This document shows, one piece after another, positions 25,797 through 33,868 of a stretch of DNA of 40,063 nucleotides (its first letter is position 1; every line of letters begins with the position of its first letter). Source of the DNA: an uncultured Sterolibacterium sp. (GTDB lineage Bacteria; Pseudomonadota; Gammaproteobacteria; Burkholderiales; Rhodocyclaceae); assembly GCA_903930535.1 (NCBI GenBank), contig CAIYYX010000142.1, forward strand, positions 1 through 40,063. The letters are read 5' to 3'. The position numbers and the translations under genes were made by a program. Below the pieces are notes generated by a model that was given only the letters and a program-made list of their open reading frames with translations, was not told the origin of the DNA and ran no database searches.

Positions 25797-26924
25797 TTAT
25801 TTGGGTTTGGCCAGCACCTGTTCCGCGAACGCTTCGTCGAAGACATGACCTTCGGCCACGAGTTGGCGATACTTGATGAAGTCGATCACGTCTCGGCCGG
25901 TGGCCTTCTTGGCGTCGAAGGCGGAAAAGCCGAGATAGGCCTCGTGGTTCATGTTGGCCGCGAGCCAGTGACGATTGGGAAGCTTCATCTGGTCCCAGAA
26001 GAACTTCTTCTTGCCGCGGATGCCGTCAATGGACTTGATCAGGCAGTGCGGGAAGAGGTTGGTGAACTTCCAGATCAGGGCATTGACTTCCTTGTCCAGC
26101 AACTCGAAGTCCGTCTTGCACTCGGCGATCAACGCCTTGGCTGCGGCGATCTTGTCGGACGAGACAGGCTCGCCATAGACGATGTCGCCATCGTCAACAT
26201 AGGTGTCCGTGCGCACCAGCGGATTCCTGACCCAGTTTCCATCCTTCTTCAGTACCGGCACGGCCTTGGTGATCAGGCCCTTGGACTTCATCTTGTAGGC
26301 GCTCCAGGGCTCGCAGGAAATGCAGTTGTACATGGCATCTTCCATGGAAAGAAACCAGGGCAGGAAGTCGGTCGCGCCGCCGTCAGGCGCCGAGCCGTGC
26401 TTGGGCCCAGCCTGGCCGTAGATGGCCATGTCTGAGGAGACGGTGATGTCGGCCGCCATGCCCATTTCCTGGCCGCCCGCCACGCGCATGCCATTGACCC
26501 GGCAGATGACGGGCTTCTTGCAGTTGAGGATGCCGTCTACCATGGCATTGAAGAGATCCATGTATTCGCCGTACTCGTTCGGACGCCGCGAATAGTAGGA
26601 GGCGTATTCGGAGGTGTTGCCGCCGCTGCAGAAGGCCTTGTCGCCGACCGCGGTGAGCACCGTGGCGACAACCCTGCGGTCGGAAGACGCTCTCTGAAAA
26701 CCGGCGACCATGCCTTTAGCCATCTCCGTCGTGTAGGAGTTGTACTGGCTCGGGTTGTTGAGCCAGATCCAGGCGGAGCAGAGGCCGGGCACGGCTTGCC
26801 CTTTTTCGTCGAGAACCGGACGCTCCTCATAGACGACGGTCGGCGCATCCTTGCCGAAGTGGCTGTCATCGAAGAGTCGGTGGTTCTTGAGTTCATCGTC
26901 CTTGCGTAACCATTCCAAAGCCAT
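25797..26924 (-). CDS. oah: 6-oxocyclohex-1-ene-1-carbonyl-CoA hydrolase
   Basis: Crotonase-superfamily ring-opening hydrolase of the benzoyl-CoA pathway, which hydrates and cleaves the cyclic ketone to 3-hydroxypimelyl-CoA (BzdY in Azoarcus). Recognisable blocks are AFCSGGNTSEYASYYSRRPNEYGEY, VICRVNGMRVAGGQEMGMAADITVSSDMAIYGQAGPKHGSAPDGGATDFLPWFL and CISCEPWSAYKMKSKGLITKAVPVL. Length 375 aa is the family length and longer than ordinary crotonases. The ATG at 26924 has GGAGG. It is 27 bases downstream of dch, and both belong to the minus-strand half of the cluster. Confidence 0.95.
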   Translation of the reverse strand: MALEWLRKDDELKNHRLFDDSHFGKDAPTVVYEERPVLDEKGQAVPGLCSAWIWLNNPSQYNSYTTEMAKGMVAGFQRASSDRRVVATVLTAVGDKAFCSGGNTSEYASYYSRRPNEYGEYMDLFNAMVDGILNCKKPVICRVNGMRVAGGQEMGMAADITVSSDMAIYGQAGPKHGSAPDGGATDFLPWFLSMEDAMYNCISCEPWSAYKMKSKGLITKAVPVLKKDGNWVRNPLVRTDTYVDDGDIVYGEPVSSDKIAAAKALIAECKTDFELLDKEVNALIWKFTNLFPHCLIKSIDGIRGKKKFFWDQMKLPNRHWLAANMNHEAYLGFSAFDAKKATGRDVIDFIKYRQLVAEGHVFDEAFAEQVLAKPK

Positions 26925-26951
26925 GTTGTTCCTCCCTAAGTGAATTCGAAA

Positions 26952-27719
26952 TTAAGCATTTTTCCAGACAGGCTTGCGCTTCTCCATGAAGGCATTGAGG
27001 CCCTCCCTGGCATCCTCGGTGATCATCAGTTGCTTGAGATAGATTTCCTCCGCGCCCGCCAGAGCCTCATTGAAGGACTTGCCAAAAGCCTGGCGCATGG
27101 CACTCTTGGTGAGACTCAGCGCAGGCTTGCTCAGGGAAAGAAACTGGGCAAGAAAAGTTTCTACGCTGGCGGAAAACGCTTCCTTGGCAAAAACCCTGTT
27201 GATGAGACCTAAGCGCTCAGCCTCGAGAGCATCGATGGAATTTCCGCCGAGCAGGAATTCCATCGCCTTCGCCGGCGACATCAGGCGGGGCAGAAGTACT
27301 GCCGCGACAGGCGGGAAGACGCCCAACTTGATCTCGGGCTGGCCGATCTTGGCATGGGATGCCGCCACTATCATGTCGCAACCCAGCGCCAGTTCGCAGC
27401 CGCCGCCCAGCGCCACGCCATTGACGGCAGCCACCGTGGGCACGGAGATCTTCTGCAGGCGGCGGAATATGCCGTGGAATACTTCCAGCATGTGCTCCAC
27501 CTTGTCCGGCGTGTGATCGGCGACCTCGACGCCAGCGGAAAACGCCTTCTCGCCGCTGCCGGTGATGAGCAGCAGCTTGCAACTCTCATCACTGGCCACC
27601 AAATCCAGGGCCGCATTCATCTCCTCCATCGCGGCGATGTCGAGGACGTTGTAAGGCGGCCTGTTGATGACGATGGTCAGCAATCCGGCGACCGAGGAAT
27701 ATTCGAGAGACTTGAACAT
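26952..27719 (-). CDS. dch: Cyclohexa-1,5-diene-1-carbonyl-CoA hydratase
   Basis: Crotonase-family hydratase that adds water to the dienoyl-CoA product of benzoyl-CoA reductase (BzdW in Azoarcus). It shows INRPPYNVLDIAAMEEMNAAL, SGEKAFSAGVEVADH, VAAVNGVALGGGCELALGCDMIVAA and KIGQPEIKLGVFPPVAAVLLPRL. The dienoyl-specific features (GVEVADH, GVFPP) separate it from common enoyl-CoA hydratases. With the ATG at 27719 (AAGGGTGG upstream) it has 255 residues. It lies 14 bases after the large flavoprotein gene and just before oah. The usual dehydrogenase gene (had/bzdX) between dch and oah is missing here. Confidence 0.9.
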   Translation of the reverse strand: MFKSLEYSSVAGLLTIVINRPPYNVLDIAAMEEMNAALDLVASDESCKLLLITGSGEKAFSAGVEVADHTPDKVEHMLEVFHGIFRRLQKISVPTVAAVNGVALGGGCELALGCDMIVAASHAKIGQPEIKLGVFPPVAAVLLPRLMSPAKAMEFLLGGNSIDALEAERLGLINRVFAKEAFSASVETFLAQFLSLSKPALSLTKSAMRQAFGKSFNEALAGAEEIYLKQLMITEDAREGLNAFMEKRKPVWKNA

Positions 27720-27733
27720 GGCCCACCCTTCTG

Positions 27734-30256
27734 TCAAAACAAATCATCCAATTCATCGGATCCGCCGCCGGGCATCTTGCCGTATTGCTGCAGATAGGCC
27801 TGAATGAGTTGGCTCTCGCGCTGGGTATACATGGGCGCCTCTTCACAGATGAAATACTTCGCCGCTTCATTGCGGCCGATCTGCTCTCTGAGCCCGGCGC
27901 CGAGATTGTCGACACCCTTGATCATGAGCACGTTCTTGTCTGCGTCGAGAATCTGAAACACCCCCGATTCGCCGCTGACAACGGACACGGCGGCCTCGTT
28001 GAATTCCAGCCAGGATTCGGGCGGCAGAACCATGTCGGAAATGTTCGCAGCCAGATTGCACTTGAGACATCTTTTCGCCTCGACCTCTGCCGTTTCCAAG
28101 GCGAAGCCCTGGTCGACCTCGTTCCAGTTGCTGCGTTGCTCCGGCATCATGAACACGGGGTGGAAGCGCGGCTTCTGGTTGAACCCCTGCTCGCGGCCGA
28201 GGTAGGGATCCGAGTCCCAGTCCGGCAGCAGTTTCTCCTCGATGTCGCCGTCGCCGCCGAGAAAGGCGTCCATCGCCGAGGCAGCCTTGCGTCCCTGCGC
28301 CACGGCTTCGATCAGGCTGGCGGGTCCAAGCACCGCATCGCCGCCGGCGAAAACCCCCGGTCTGCTGGTGAGAAGGGAATCCTCGCGTACCTCTATGCGA
28401 CCGGTTTTCCCCGTTTGCACGCCGAACCCCGGGAAGGTCTGGGGGTGCTGGCCGATGGCGGCGATGACGAGGTCGACCTCTTCCTGGAACTCGCTCGCGG
28501 GAATCTCCATCGGGCGACGACGACCGCCGGCATCGGGCTCGGTCAACTCCATCCTGGCATAGGTCACCTTGAGCCGGCTGCCGCTTGCCTCGATTTTCTT
28601 CGGCATCGTGAGGAAGCGCAGGTTCACTTTCTCGTCAATGCAGCCCTGGACCTCTTCCTCTCTTGCCGGCATCTCGGAACGGCTGCGGCGATAAATCATG
28701 TCCACCTCTTCGCCGCCCAGACGCCGCGCCGAGCGGCAGTTGTCGGTGGCGACGTTGCCGCCGCCGATGACGGCGATATGCTTTCCTATCGCTATATCCG
28801 CCTGTCCGCTGCCGATCTTGCCTTGTGTCGCGGCGCGCAGGAAGGTCGGGCTGTCCACCACATTGGGCAGGTCGTCGCCGGGAATCCCCAGCCTGTCCCC
28901 GCCCTGCGCACCTATGCCGATGAATACCGACTCGAAGCCCTGCTGCTGCAGTTCGTCGATGTTTTCGACGCGGGTCTGAAAGCGGAAGACCACGCCCAGC
29001 TTCTCCACTTCCGCGACTTCGCTATCGATCACCTGCAGCGGCACACGGTAGGAAGGAATGCCGTAGCGCGCCATCCCGCCCGCTGCGGGCAGGGCCTCGA
29101 AGACGGTCACGGCATGGCCCTTCTTTGCCAGATAATAGGCAGTGGTCAAGCCGGCAGGGCCGGCGCCAATGACGGCCGCCTTCCTGCCGCTTGGCGGCAG
29201 CTGCCTGGAATATTGCCGCCACAGTCCGCTATCGTTGTCGGCGGCGATGCGCTTCAGGCTGCGGATGGAAAGCGGATCGTCGAGCTTGTTGCGCCGGCAG
29301 GCCGATTCGCATGGAGAAAAGCAGGCGCGGCCGAGGATGCCGGGAAAGGGCAGCTTCTCGCGCACCACGGCAACGGCCTCGGAATACTTGCCCAGGCCGA
29401 CCAACTGTACATAGCGCGGCACATCGATGCCGGCAGGGCAGGAGGCCTTGCACGGCACCTGGGTCGCATCAAGGCGCGAGACGTCGAGCGTGCGGTCTTG
29501 CAGCGCGCCGGTGGGACAGACGGTGACGCAGGCGCTGCAGAACTTGCAGCCCGATTCGATCAGGGTCGGCGCGATGGTGCCGACCCAGCTGCGGCCGTCG
29601 GTATTCTTCACCTCGAGACAGCCAACGCCGCGTACCTCGTTGCACGCCACCAGGCAGCGACGGCAGTCTATGCACAGGTTGTAGTCGCGGTCATAAAAGG
29701 GCTCGTCCTTGATCACCGGCAGCTTGACGTGCTTGTAGGGCGGCGTGGTATTCGGGATGCCGACGAAATCGGCCACCTTGCGCAGTTCGCAACTGATGAA
29801 AATCGAGCAGCAGCGGCTCTCCACCGGATTGCCGTAAGAGCACTGGGTGCGGCTGCAGCCATCTCGCTGCGGGCAGGTGAGGCAGACATGGGGATGGCTG
29901 CCGAGTGTTTTGGCAATTCGCTCCTGGCGGAACTTTTCCAGCGCCGGTGATTTCGTCGTCACCTTCATCAAGGCCGCCACCGGAACCGAGCAGGAAGTGC
30001 GCATTCCGGTCAATCCGGCAATTTCGACCACGCACAGATTGCAGCCGCTGTCGCCGGGGCCGCGCTGGCAGGAGGGCGGGAGATCGGGATGGGCGCACAG
30101 GGCAGGGATGTAGATGCCGGCCGCCGTGGCCGCGGACAAAAGTGAAGCGCCCAGAGGCGCCTCGACGTCTTTGCCGTCTATGGTGATTTTCACCAAGGTT
30201 GCCGAGGACTCCGGCGCCTTCTTCCACCACCTGACGGCTTGTACAGTCGTCTCCAT
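27734..30256 (-). CDS. Large Fe-S flavoprotein, NAD(P)H:ferredoxin-type oxidoreductase (BzdV-like)
   Basis: Multi-domain electron-transfer enzyme that probably supplies or drains ferredoxin electrons for benzoyl-CoA reductase. From the ATG at 30256: a NuoG-like 2Fe-2S domain (cysteines about 54, 63, 72, 75, 89), a second cysteine set (HPHVCLTCPQRDGC, about 121-139), two 4Fe-4S motifs (CIDCRRCLVAC about 195-205; CKFCSACVTVCP about 237-247), then a GltD-like part with the N-terminal cysteines CKASC and CFSPCESAC. The FAD fold GAGPAGL is near 364 and the NAD(P) fold GGGNVATD follows. A ~100-residue C-terminal extension ends in a Gly/Ser linker and DELDDLF. GAAGGG precedes the ATG. BzdV of Azoarcus is the nearest described analogue I can name; direction and nucleotide are not determined. 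Confidence 0.85.
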   Translation of the reverse strand: METTVQAVRWWKKAPESSATLVKITIDGKDVEAPLGASLLSAATAAGIYIPALCAHPDLPPSCQRGPGDSGCNLCVVEIAGLTGMRTSCSVPVAALMKVTTKSPALEKFRQERIAKTLGSHPHVCLTCPQRDGCSRTQCSYGNPVESRCCSIFISCELRKVADFVGIPNTTPPYKHVKLPVIKDEPFYDRDYNLCIDCRRCLVACNEVRGVGCLEVKNTDGRSWVGTIAPTLIESGCKFCSACVTVCPTGALQDRTLDVSRLDATQVPCKASCPAGIDVPRYVQLVGLGKYSEAVAVVREKLPFPGILGRACFSPCESACRRNKLDDPLSIRSLKRIAADNDSGLWRQYSRQLPPSGRKAAVIGAGPAGLTTAYYLAKKGHAVTVFEALPAAGGMARYGIPSYRVPLQVIDSEVAEVEKLGVVFRFQTRVENIDELQQQGFESVFIGIGAQGGDRLGIPGDDLPNVVDSPTFLRAATQGKIGSGQADIAIGKHIAVIGGGNVATDNCRSARRLGGEEVDMIYRRSRSEMPAREEEVQGCIDEKVNLRFLTMPKKIEASGSRLKVTYARMELTEPDAGGRRRPMEIPASEFQEEVDLVIAAIGQHPQTFPGFGVQTGKTGRIEVREDSLLTSRPGVFAGGDAVLGPASLIEAVAQGRKAASAMDAFLGGDGDIEEKLLPDWDSDPYLGREQGFNQKPRFHPVFMMPEQRSNWNEVDQGFALETAEVEAKRCLKCNLAANISDMVLPPESWLEFNEAAVSVVSGESGVFQILDADKNVLMIKGVDNLGAGLREQIGRNEAAKYFICEEAPMYTQRESQLIQAYLQQYGKMPGGGSDELDDLF

Positions 30257-30273
30257 ATTCACCCTTCAGGACA

Positions 30274-30290
30274 ATGCATAATAAAGCATT
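30274..30290. promoter_or_regulatory. AATGC/GCATT inverted repeat in the flavoprotein leader
   Basis: AATGC (30274-30278 region) and GCATT (30286-30290) flank an eight-base AT-rich spacer, 20-35 bases upstream of the flavoprotein start codon. A further TGCA lies at 30315-30318, near the predicted transcription start. These half-sites resemble the TGCA operator on the bzdN side but are less regular. Confidence 0.3.
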
Positions 30291-30326
30291 GAATTATTAC
30301 AATAGGTATTAAATTGCATTTCCGTG

Positions 30327-30332
30327 ATTCTA
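30327..30332 (-). promoter_or_regulatory. -10 element for the minus-strand flavoprotein-dch-oah unit
   Basis: TAGAAT read on the minus strand. It would start transcription near 30320, placing the FNR box at 30356-30369 at about -42, the class II activator position. Confidence 0.5.
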
Positions 30333-30355
30333 GGGGAGGTGGCCCTAGGGATTGT

Positions 30356-30369
30356 TTGATTTACATCAA
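30356..30369. promoter_or_regulatory. FNR/AcpR-type box, minus-strand side of the bzd divergent promoter
   Basis: Perfect TTGAT-N4-ATCAA (spacer TTAC). It is located about 42 bases upstream of the predicted flavoprotein start. In Azoarcus an FNR-family protein (AcpR) activates the bzd promoter from such a site. Confidence 0.75.
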
Positions 30370-30430
30370 GCCCGCTCCTGAAAAGCAAATTTTCCCGCAG
30401 GGATGGGTTATATGGGGTTCTACAGTTTTA

Positions 30431-30444
30431 TTGACCTAGATCAA
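30431..30444. promoter_or_regulatory. FNR/AcpR-type box, bzdN side
   Basis: TTGAC-N4-ATCAA (spacer CTAG), one base off the perfect palindrome. With the TACAAT -10 at 30467-30472 and a start near 30479, its centre is at about -41.5, as expected for class II activation by an FNR-type protein. Confidence 0.75.
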
Positions 30445-30466
30445 ACCCCAAGCCCACAATGGTTTC

Positions 30467-30472
30467 TACAAT
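30467..30472 (+). promoter_or_regulatory. bzdN -10 element
   Basis: TACAAT, five of six matches to consensus, 23 bases after the FNR box. It predicts a transcription start near 30479, just before the TGCA operator. No -35 hexamer is expected where FNR overlaps that position. Confidence 0.5.
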
Positions 30473-30480
30473 TGCCGCAA

Positions 30481-30496
30481 ATGCAGTATCTTGCAT
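30481..30496. promoter_or_regulatory. TGCA-N6-TGCA operator at the bzdN transcription start
   Basis: ATGCA-N6-TGCAT (spacer GTATCT), covering about +3 to +18 of the predicted bzdN transcript, where a bound repressor would block RNA polymerase. The arms and spacing match the site at 25706-25721. Two more TGCA/GCAT motifs follow before the start codon (30513-30524). Likely regulator: a BzdR/BoxR-type protein, not encoded in this window. Confidence 0.55.
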
Positions 30497-30552
30497 TTCA
30501 ATATTAATTGACGCATGATAATGCAGAACCGGATGCCGGCAGGGGAGCGATG

Positions 30553-31701
30553 ATGAGTGCAAATCTGGATGGATTGTTCGATCAATTCAAATACTGGTAC
30601 GAAAAGCGCCATGACTATGCGCGGGACTGGAAGGCGCGCACCGGCGGCCGCATCGCCGCGACGATGTGCACCTACACGCCCGAGGAGATCCTGATCGCGG
30701 CAGGCATGCTGCCGGTGCGGGTGCTGGGCGCACACGAACCGCAGAACGTCACCGAGCCGCATATCTTCGGCATGTTCTGTCCCTTCTGTCGCGACTCCCT
30801 GGCGCAGGGTCTGCTTGGCCGTTACGACTACGCCGACGGCGTGACCCTGACCCAGTCCTGCATCCAGTACCGCCAGACCTTCACCTCCTGGCGCGAGCAT
30901 GTGCCGACGGTGAAGTGGGACTATTACCTGCCCATGCCCAACGAAGTGCAGTCGCGCTTCGCCCGCACCCTGCAATACGCCGAGGTAAAGAAATTCAGGA
31001 GTTTCATGGAAGGCGTCATCGACAAGCCGATCACCGACGACGATCTCAATCGCGCCCTCAGTGTGGTCAACGAAAACCGCCGCCTCCTGCGAGAACTGTT
31101 CGAATACCGCAAGGAAACCAACCCCCGGGTCAACGGCGTCGAAGCCTTGTATGCATCCTTGACCGCGCAGTTCGTGGACAAGGCGGAACACAACGCAGAG
31201 TTGAAGCGCGTGCTGAGCGAGTTGCCAAAGCGCAAGCAGGATCGGCCGGAAGGCGTGCGCTTCATGACCATAGGCTCGGAGAACGACGATGTTTCCTTCA
31301 TGGCCATGGTCGAATCGGTCGGCTCGACCATAGTCATCGACGACCAGTGCTCGGGCACCCGCTATTTCTGGAACGAGGCGCGTTTGCAGGATGACCCCAT
31401 CGCCGCCATCGCAGACCGCTATTGCGAGCGCCCGGCCTGTCCGACCAAGGACTATCCGCTGCACACCCGCTACGACCATGTGCTGAAGCTGGCGAAGGAT
31501 TACAACGCCCGCGCTGCGGTCTTCCTGCAGCAGAAGTTTTGCGATCCGCACGAGGGCGACTATCCCGATCTCAAGGAACATCTGGAGCAGAACGGCATAC
31601 CAACGCTGTTCCTCGAGTTCGACATCACCAATCCGCTGGGCCCCTTCCGCATCCGCATCGAGGCCTTCCTGGAAACGCTCTCCGAAGAGGAATTATTTTA
31701 A
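30553..31701 (+). CDS. bzdN: Benzoyl-CoA reductase, gamma subunit (BcrC/BzdN type)
   Basis: Subunit of the ATP-dependent class I benzoyl-CoA reductase active-site module, HgdB/C-like fold. It shows [58 protein letters not shown] and [21 protein letters not shown]; several of these cysteines ligate the active-site cluster. The ATG at 30553 is chosen (AGGGGAG five bases before); an ATG one codon earlier is possible. Length 382 aa. bzdO begins at the last base of its stop (TAATG). The gene order N-O-P-Q-M matches Azoarcus rather than Thauera. Its C-terminus is the acidic tail SEEELF. Confidence 0.95.
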   Translation: MSANLDGLFDQFKYWYEKRHDYARDWKARTGGRIAATMCTYTPEEILIAAGMLPVRVLGAHEPQNVTEPHIFGMFCPFCRDSLAQGLLGRYDYADGVTLTQSCIQYRQTFTSWREHVPTVKWDYYLPMPNEVQSRFARTLQYAEVKKFRSFMEGVIDKPITDDDLNRALSVVNENRRLLRELFEYRKETNPRVNGVEALYASLTAQFVDKAEHNAELKRVLSELPKRKQDRPEGVRFMTIGSENDDVSFMAMVESVGSTIVIDDQCSGTRYFWNEARLQDDPIAAIADRYCERPACPTKDYPLHTRYDHVLKLAKDYNARAAVFLQQKFCDPHEGDYPDLKEHLEQNGIPTLFLEFDITNPLGPFRIRIEAFLETLSEEELF

Positions 31702-33008
31702 TGGCGAAATATCCGGTCGAAGCACTCAAGTGCTGGAAGAAGGCCAAGGAGCTGCGCGAGCAGTACTACATCAACTATGCCAGCGCCAAGGAGAAGGGCG
31801 GCATCCGCTGGTCCGGCTCGGCATGGGCCTTCGATGCCATTCCGGCGGGCCTGGGCAACGACGTGTTCTCTCTGACCGGCGAGCCCTACGGCGCCTCGGT
31901 GGCCGTCGACAGGAAGTTCAACAAGCAATGCCAGGACGCTGCCGAATCCGCCGGTTTCGCCCGCGACCTGTGCGCCTATATGCGCACCTACTGGGGATCG
32001 ATACACCTCGACAAATATCTCTTCGGCGGCCCCTTCCCTAAGCCCGACTTCAACTTCCAGACCCAGATCTGCTGCTCCCATTCGAAGTGGTACCAGCATG
32101 CCTCGAAGATAGAGAAGACGCCCGACTTCTACATCGACGTCAGCGTCGGACCCTACAAGGACCTGACCGAAGAGCGGCTGATGTATGTCACCAACCAGGG
32201 CCTGGAATCCATAGGCTGGATGGAGAAGGTGACCGGCCGCAGCTTCGACGACGAGTTGTTCTTTGCGGCCGTGAAGAACGAGATGCGCTCAACCTCCCTG
32301 TGGGCGGAGATCTGCGCCCTGAACAAGGCCCGGCCCGCGCCCCTCGATGAGAAGACCATGTACTCGCTGTACGTGCTGGCGACGCTGTCGAAGTCGTCGA
32401 AGTGGTGCGCTGACTTCTACGAGGAGTGCCTGGACGAAGTGAAGGATAGAGTCGCCCGCGGCATCGCCGCGGTGGGCAACGAGCGCTGCCGCATCATGTC
32501 GGACACGCAGCCACCCTGGGGCTTCCTCAAGGTCTTCCGCTACCTCGAAGAATACGGCGCGGTATCGATTGGGTCCCTATACACCTTCGGTCTCGAAGGC
32601 ATCTGGGAGACGAAGCCTGATGGATCCTGGGGGGCGAGGACGACGCCGATGGCGCAAGGCGTTGAGTTCAAGACGCGCGAGCAGGTCATGCGGCTTTACG
32701 CCGAATGGAACCTCTCCAAGCCGCAATTTCAGCACTTCTACGATCCCCGCCTGAAGACCGAGATGATGAAGAACATGGTCAGGGAATGGGGCGTCGATGG
32801 CGTCCTGTTGCACTTGAACCGCGGCTGCGAAGGCCTGTCCACGGGAATCATGGAAAACCGCCTGGGCCTGGCATCGGCCGGCATCCCGGTGATGACCTAC
32901 GAGGGAAACATGGGCGACGAACGCGAGTTCGACCTCGGCCGGACGCAGAACCGCGTCGATTCGTTCATGGAAACGCTGGGACTTAAACGCGACTTTGTGC
33001 ATGCCTGA
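31701..33008 (+). CDS. bzdO: Benzoyl-CoA reductase, beta subunit (BcrB/BzdO type)
   Basis: Second subunit of the reductase active-site module. Characteristic parts are [100 protein letters not shown] and [19 protein letters not shown]. The paired cysteines in QICCSHSKW and the NRGCEG cysteine are likely cluster ligands. Length 435 aa from the ATG at 31701, which shares a base with the bzdN stop. It is 18 bases before bzdP. It is clearly of the ATP-dependent class I type, not the BamB tungsten class. Confidence 0.95.
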   Translation: MAKYPVEALKCWKKAKELREQYYINYASAKEKGGIRWSGSAWAFDAIPAGLGNDVFSLTGEPYGASVAVDRKFNKQCQDAAESAGFARDLCAYMRTYWGSIHLDKYLFGGPFPKPDFNFQTQICCSHSKWYQHASKIEKTPDFYIDVSVGPYKDLTEERLMYVTNQGLESIGWMEKVTGRSFDDELFFAAVKNEMRSTSLWAEICALNKARPAPLDEKTMYSLYVLATLSKSSKWCADFYEECLDEVKDRVARGIAAVGNERCRIMSDTQPPWGFLKVFRYLEEYGAVSIGSLYTFGLEGIWETKPDGSWGARTTPMAQGVEFKTREQVMRLYAEWNLSKPQFQHFYDPRLKTEMMKNMVREWGVDGVLLHLNRGCEGLSTGIMENRLGLASAGIPVMTYEGNMGDEREFDLGRTQNRVDSFMETLGLKRDFVHA

Positions 33009-33026
33009 TTACGGAGGAAACTGACA

Positions 33027-33836
33027 ATGATTACCGCTGGTATCGATATGGGTTCGCGCACCATCAAGGTTGTGTTCATGGAGAGCCTTGACGTTGCGGG
33101 GGCGCCGCAATTGAAATATGGCGTGAAGGGAAAACACATCATGTTTCCCGACGAACTGGATCCCGACATGGCTGCCGAAAAAGCCTACGCCGATGCGCTT
33201 GCCGGTGCCGGCATCACGAGCGGCCAGGTCTCACGCATCGTCGCCACCGGGGCCGGCAGGAAGCAGGTCAAGTTCGCCTCGGAGGATGTGACCGAGGTGG
33301 GCGCGGGGGCGAGAGGCGCGGTGTTCATGTGCCCGACCGCCAAGACCGTGATCGACGTCGGCGCCGAGGAGGGACGCGGCGTCAAGGCCAATGCTGATGG
33401 CAAGGTGGTGGACTTCGCCGGCAACGAGAAATGCGCCGCCGGCGCCGGTGCCTTTGCCGAGTCCATGTCGCGCGCACTGCAGCTTTCCCTCAAGGACTTC
33501 GGCGAGGCCAGCCTGCGCTCCGACAAGAGCATCCCGATGAATGCGCAATGCACGGTTTTCGCCGAGTCGGAAGTGGTGTCGCTGATCCATGCCTCGACGC
33601 CCAAGGAAGACATCGCCAAGTCGGTTCTCGATGCCGTGGCCAGTCGTGTCTGCGCCATGGTGCGCCGCGTCGGCATCGAAGACGAGGTGGTCCTGATCGG
33701 CGGCATGGTGCATAACCCCGGCTTCGTCAAGTCTCTGAAAGAGGCGCTGGGAGTCGACCGGCTGCATCTGCCGGAACTGCCGGAATACATCAGCGCCCTG
33801 GGAGCCGCCCTGATCGCGGCCGAACAGAGCGCCTAA
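33027..33836 (+). CDS. bzdP: Benzoyl-CoA reductase, ATPase subunit (BcrD/BzdP type)
   Basis: ASKHA-fold ATPase (BadF/BadG/BcrA/BcrD family) of the electron-activation module. The phosphate-1 motif AGIDMGSRTIKVV is near residue 5, RIVATGAGRKQV follows, and the cluster-ligand loop NEKCAAGAGAFAES and NAQCTVFAESEVVSLIH hold the two cysteines that bridge a 4Fe-4S cluster with the partner subunit. The C-terminal LIGGMVHNPGFVKSL is the adenosine motif. Length 269 aa fits the Azoarcus Bzd type. GGAGGAA precedes the ATG. It is 32 bases before bzdQ. Confidence 0.93.
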   Translation: MITAGIDMGSRTIKVVFMESLDVAGAPQLKYGVKGKHIMFPDELDPDMAAEKAYADALAGAGITSGQVSRIVATGAGRKQVKFASEDVTEVGAGARGAVFMCPTAKTVIDVGAEEGRGVKANADGKVVDFAGNEKCAAGAGAFAESMSRALQLSLKDFGEASLRSDKSIPMNAQCTVFAESEVVSLIHASTPKEDIAKSVLDAVASRVCAMVRRVGIEDEVVLIGGMVHNPGFVKSLKEALGVDRLHLPELPEYISALGAALIAAEQSA

Positions 33837-33868
33837 CGAGTCATCGGACAAATCGAAAGGAAATTATC

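Noticed and set aside
27785-29950. Long plus-strand open frame (721 codons) opposite the flavoprotein gene
   Set aside because: It is antisense to a well-supported gene with many Fe-S and nucleotide motifs. In GC-rich DNA such shadow frames are expected, and its translation has no recognisable motif.
30508-30552. Upstream TTG start for bzdN
   Set aside because: It would put the operator region and TGCA motifs inside the coding region and lacks a Shine-Dalgarno, whereas AGGGGAG precedes the ATG at 30553.
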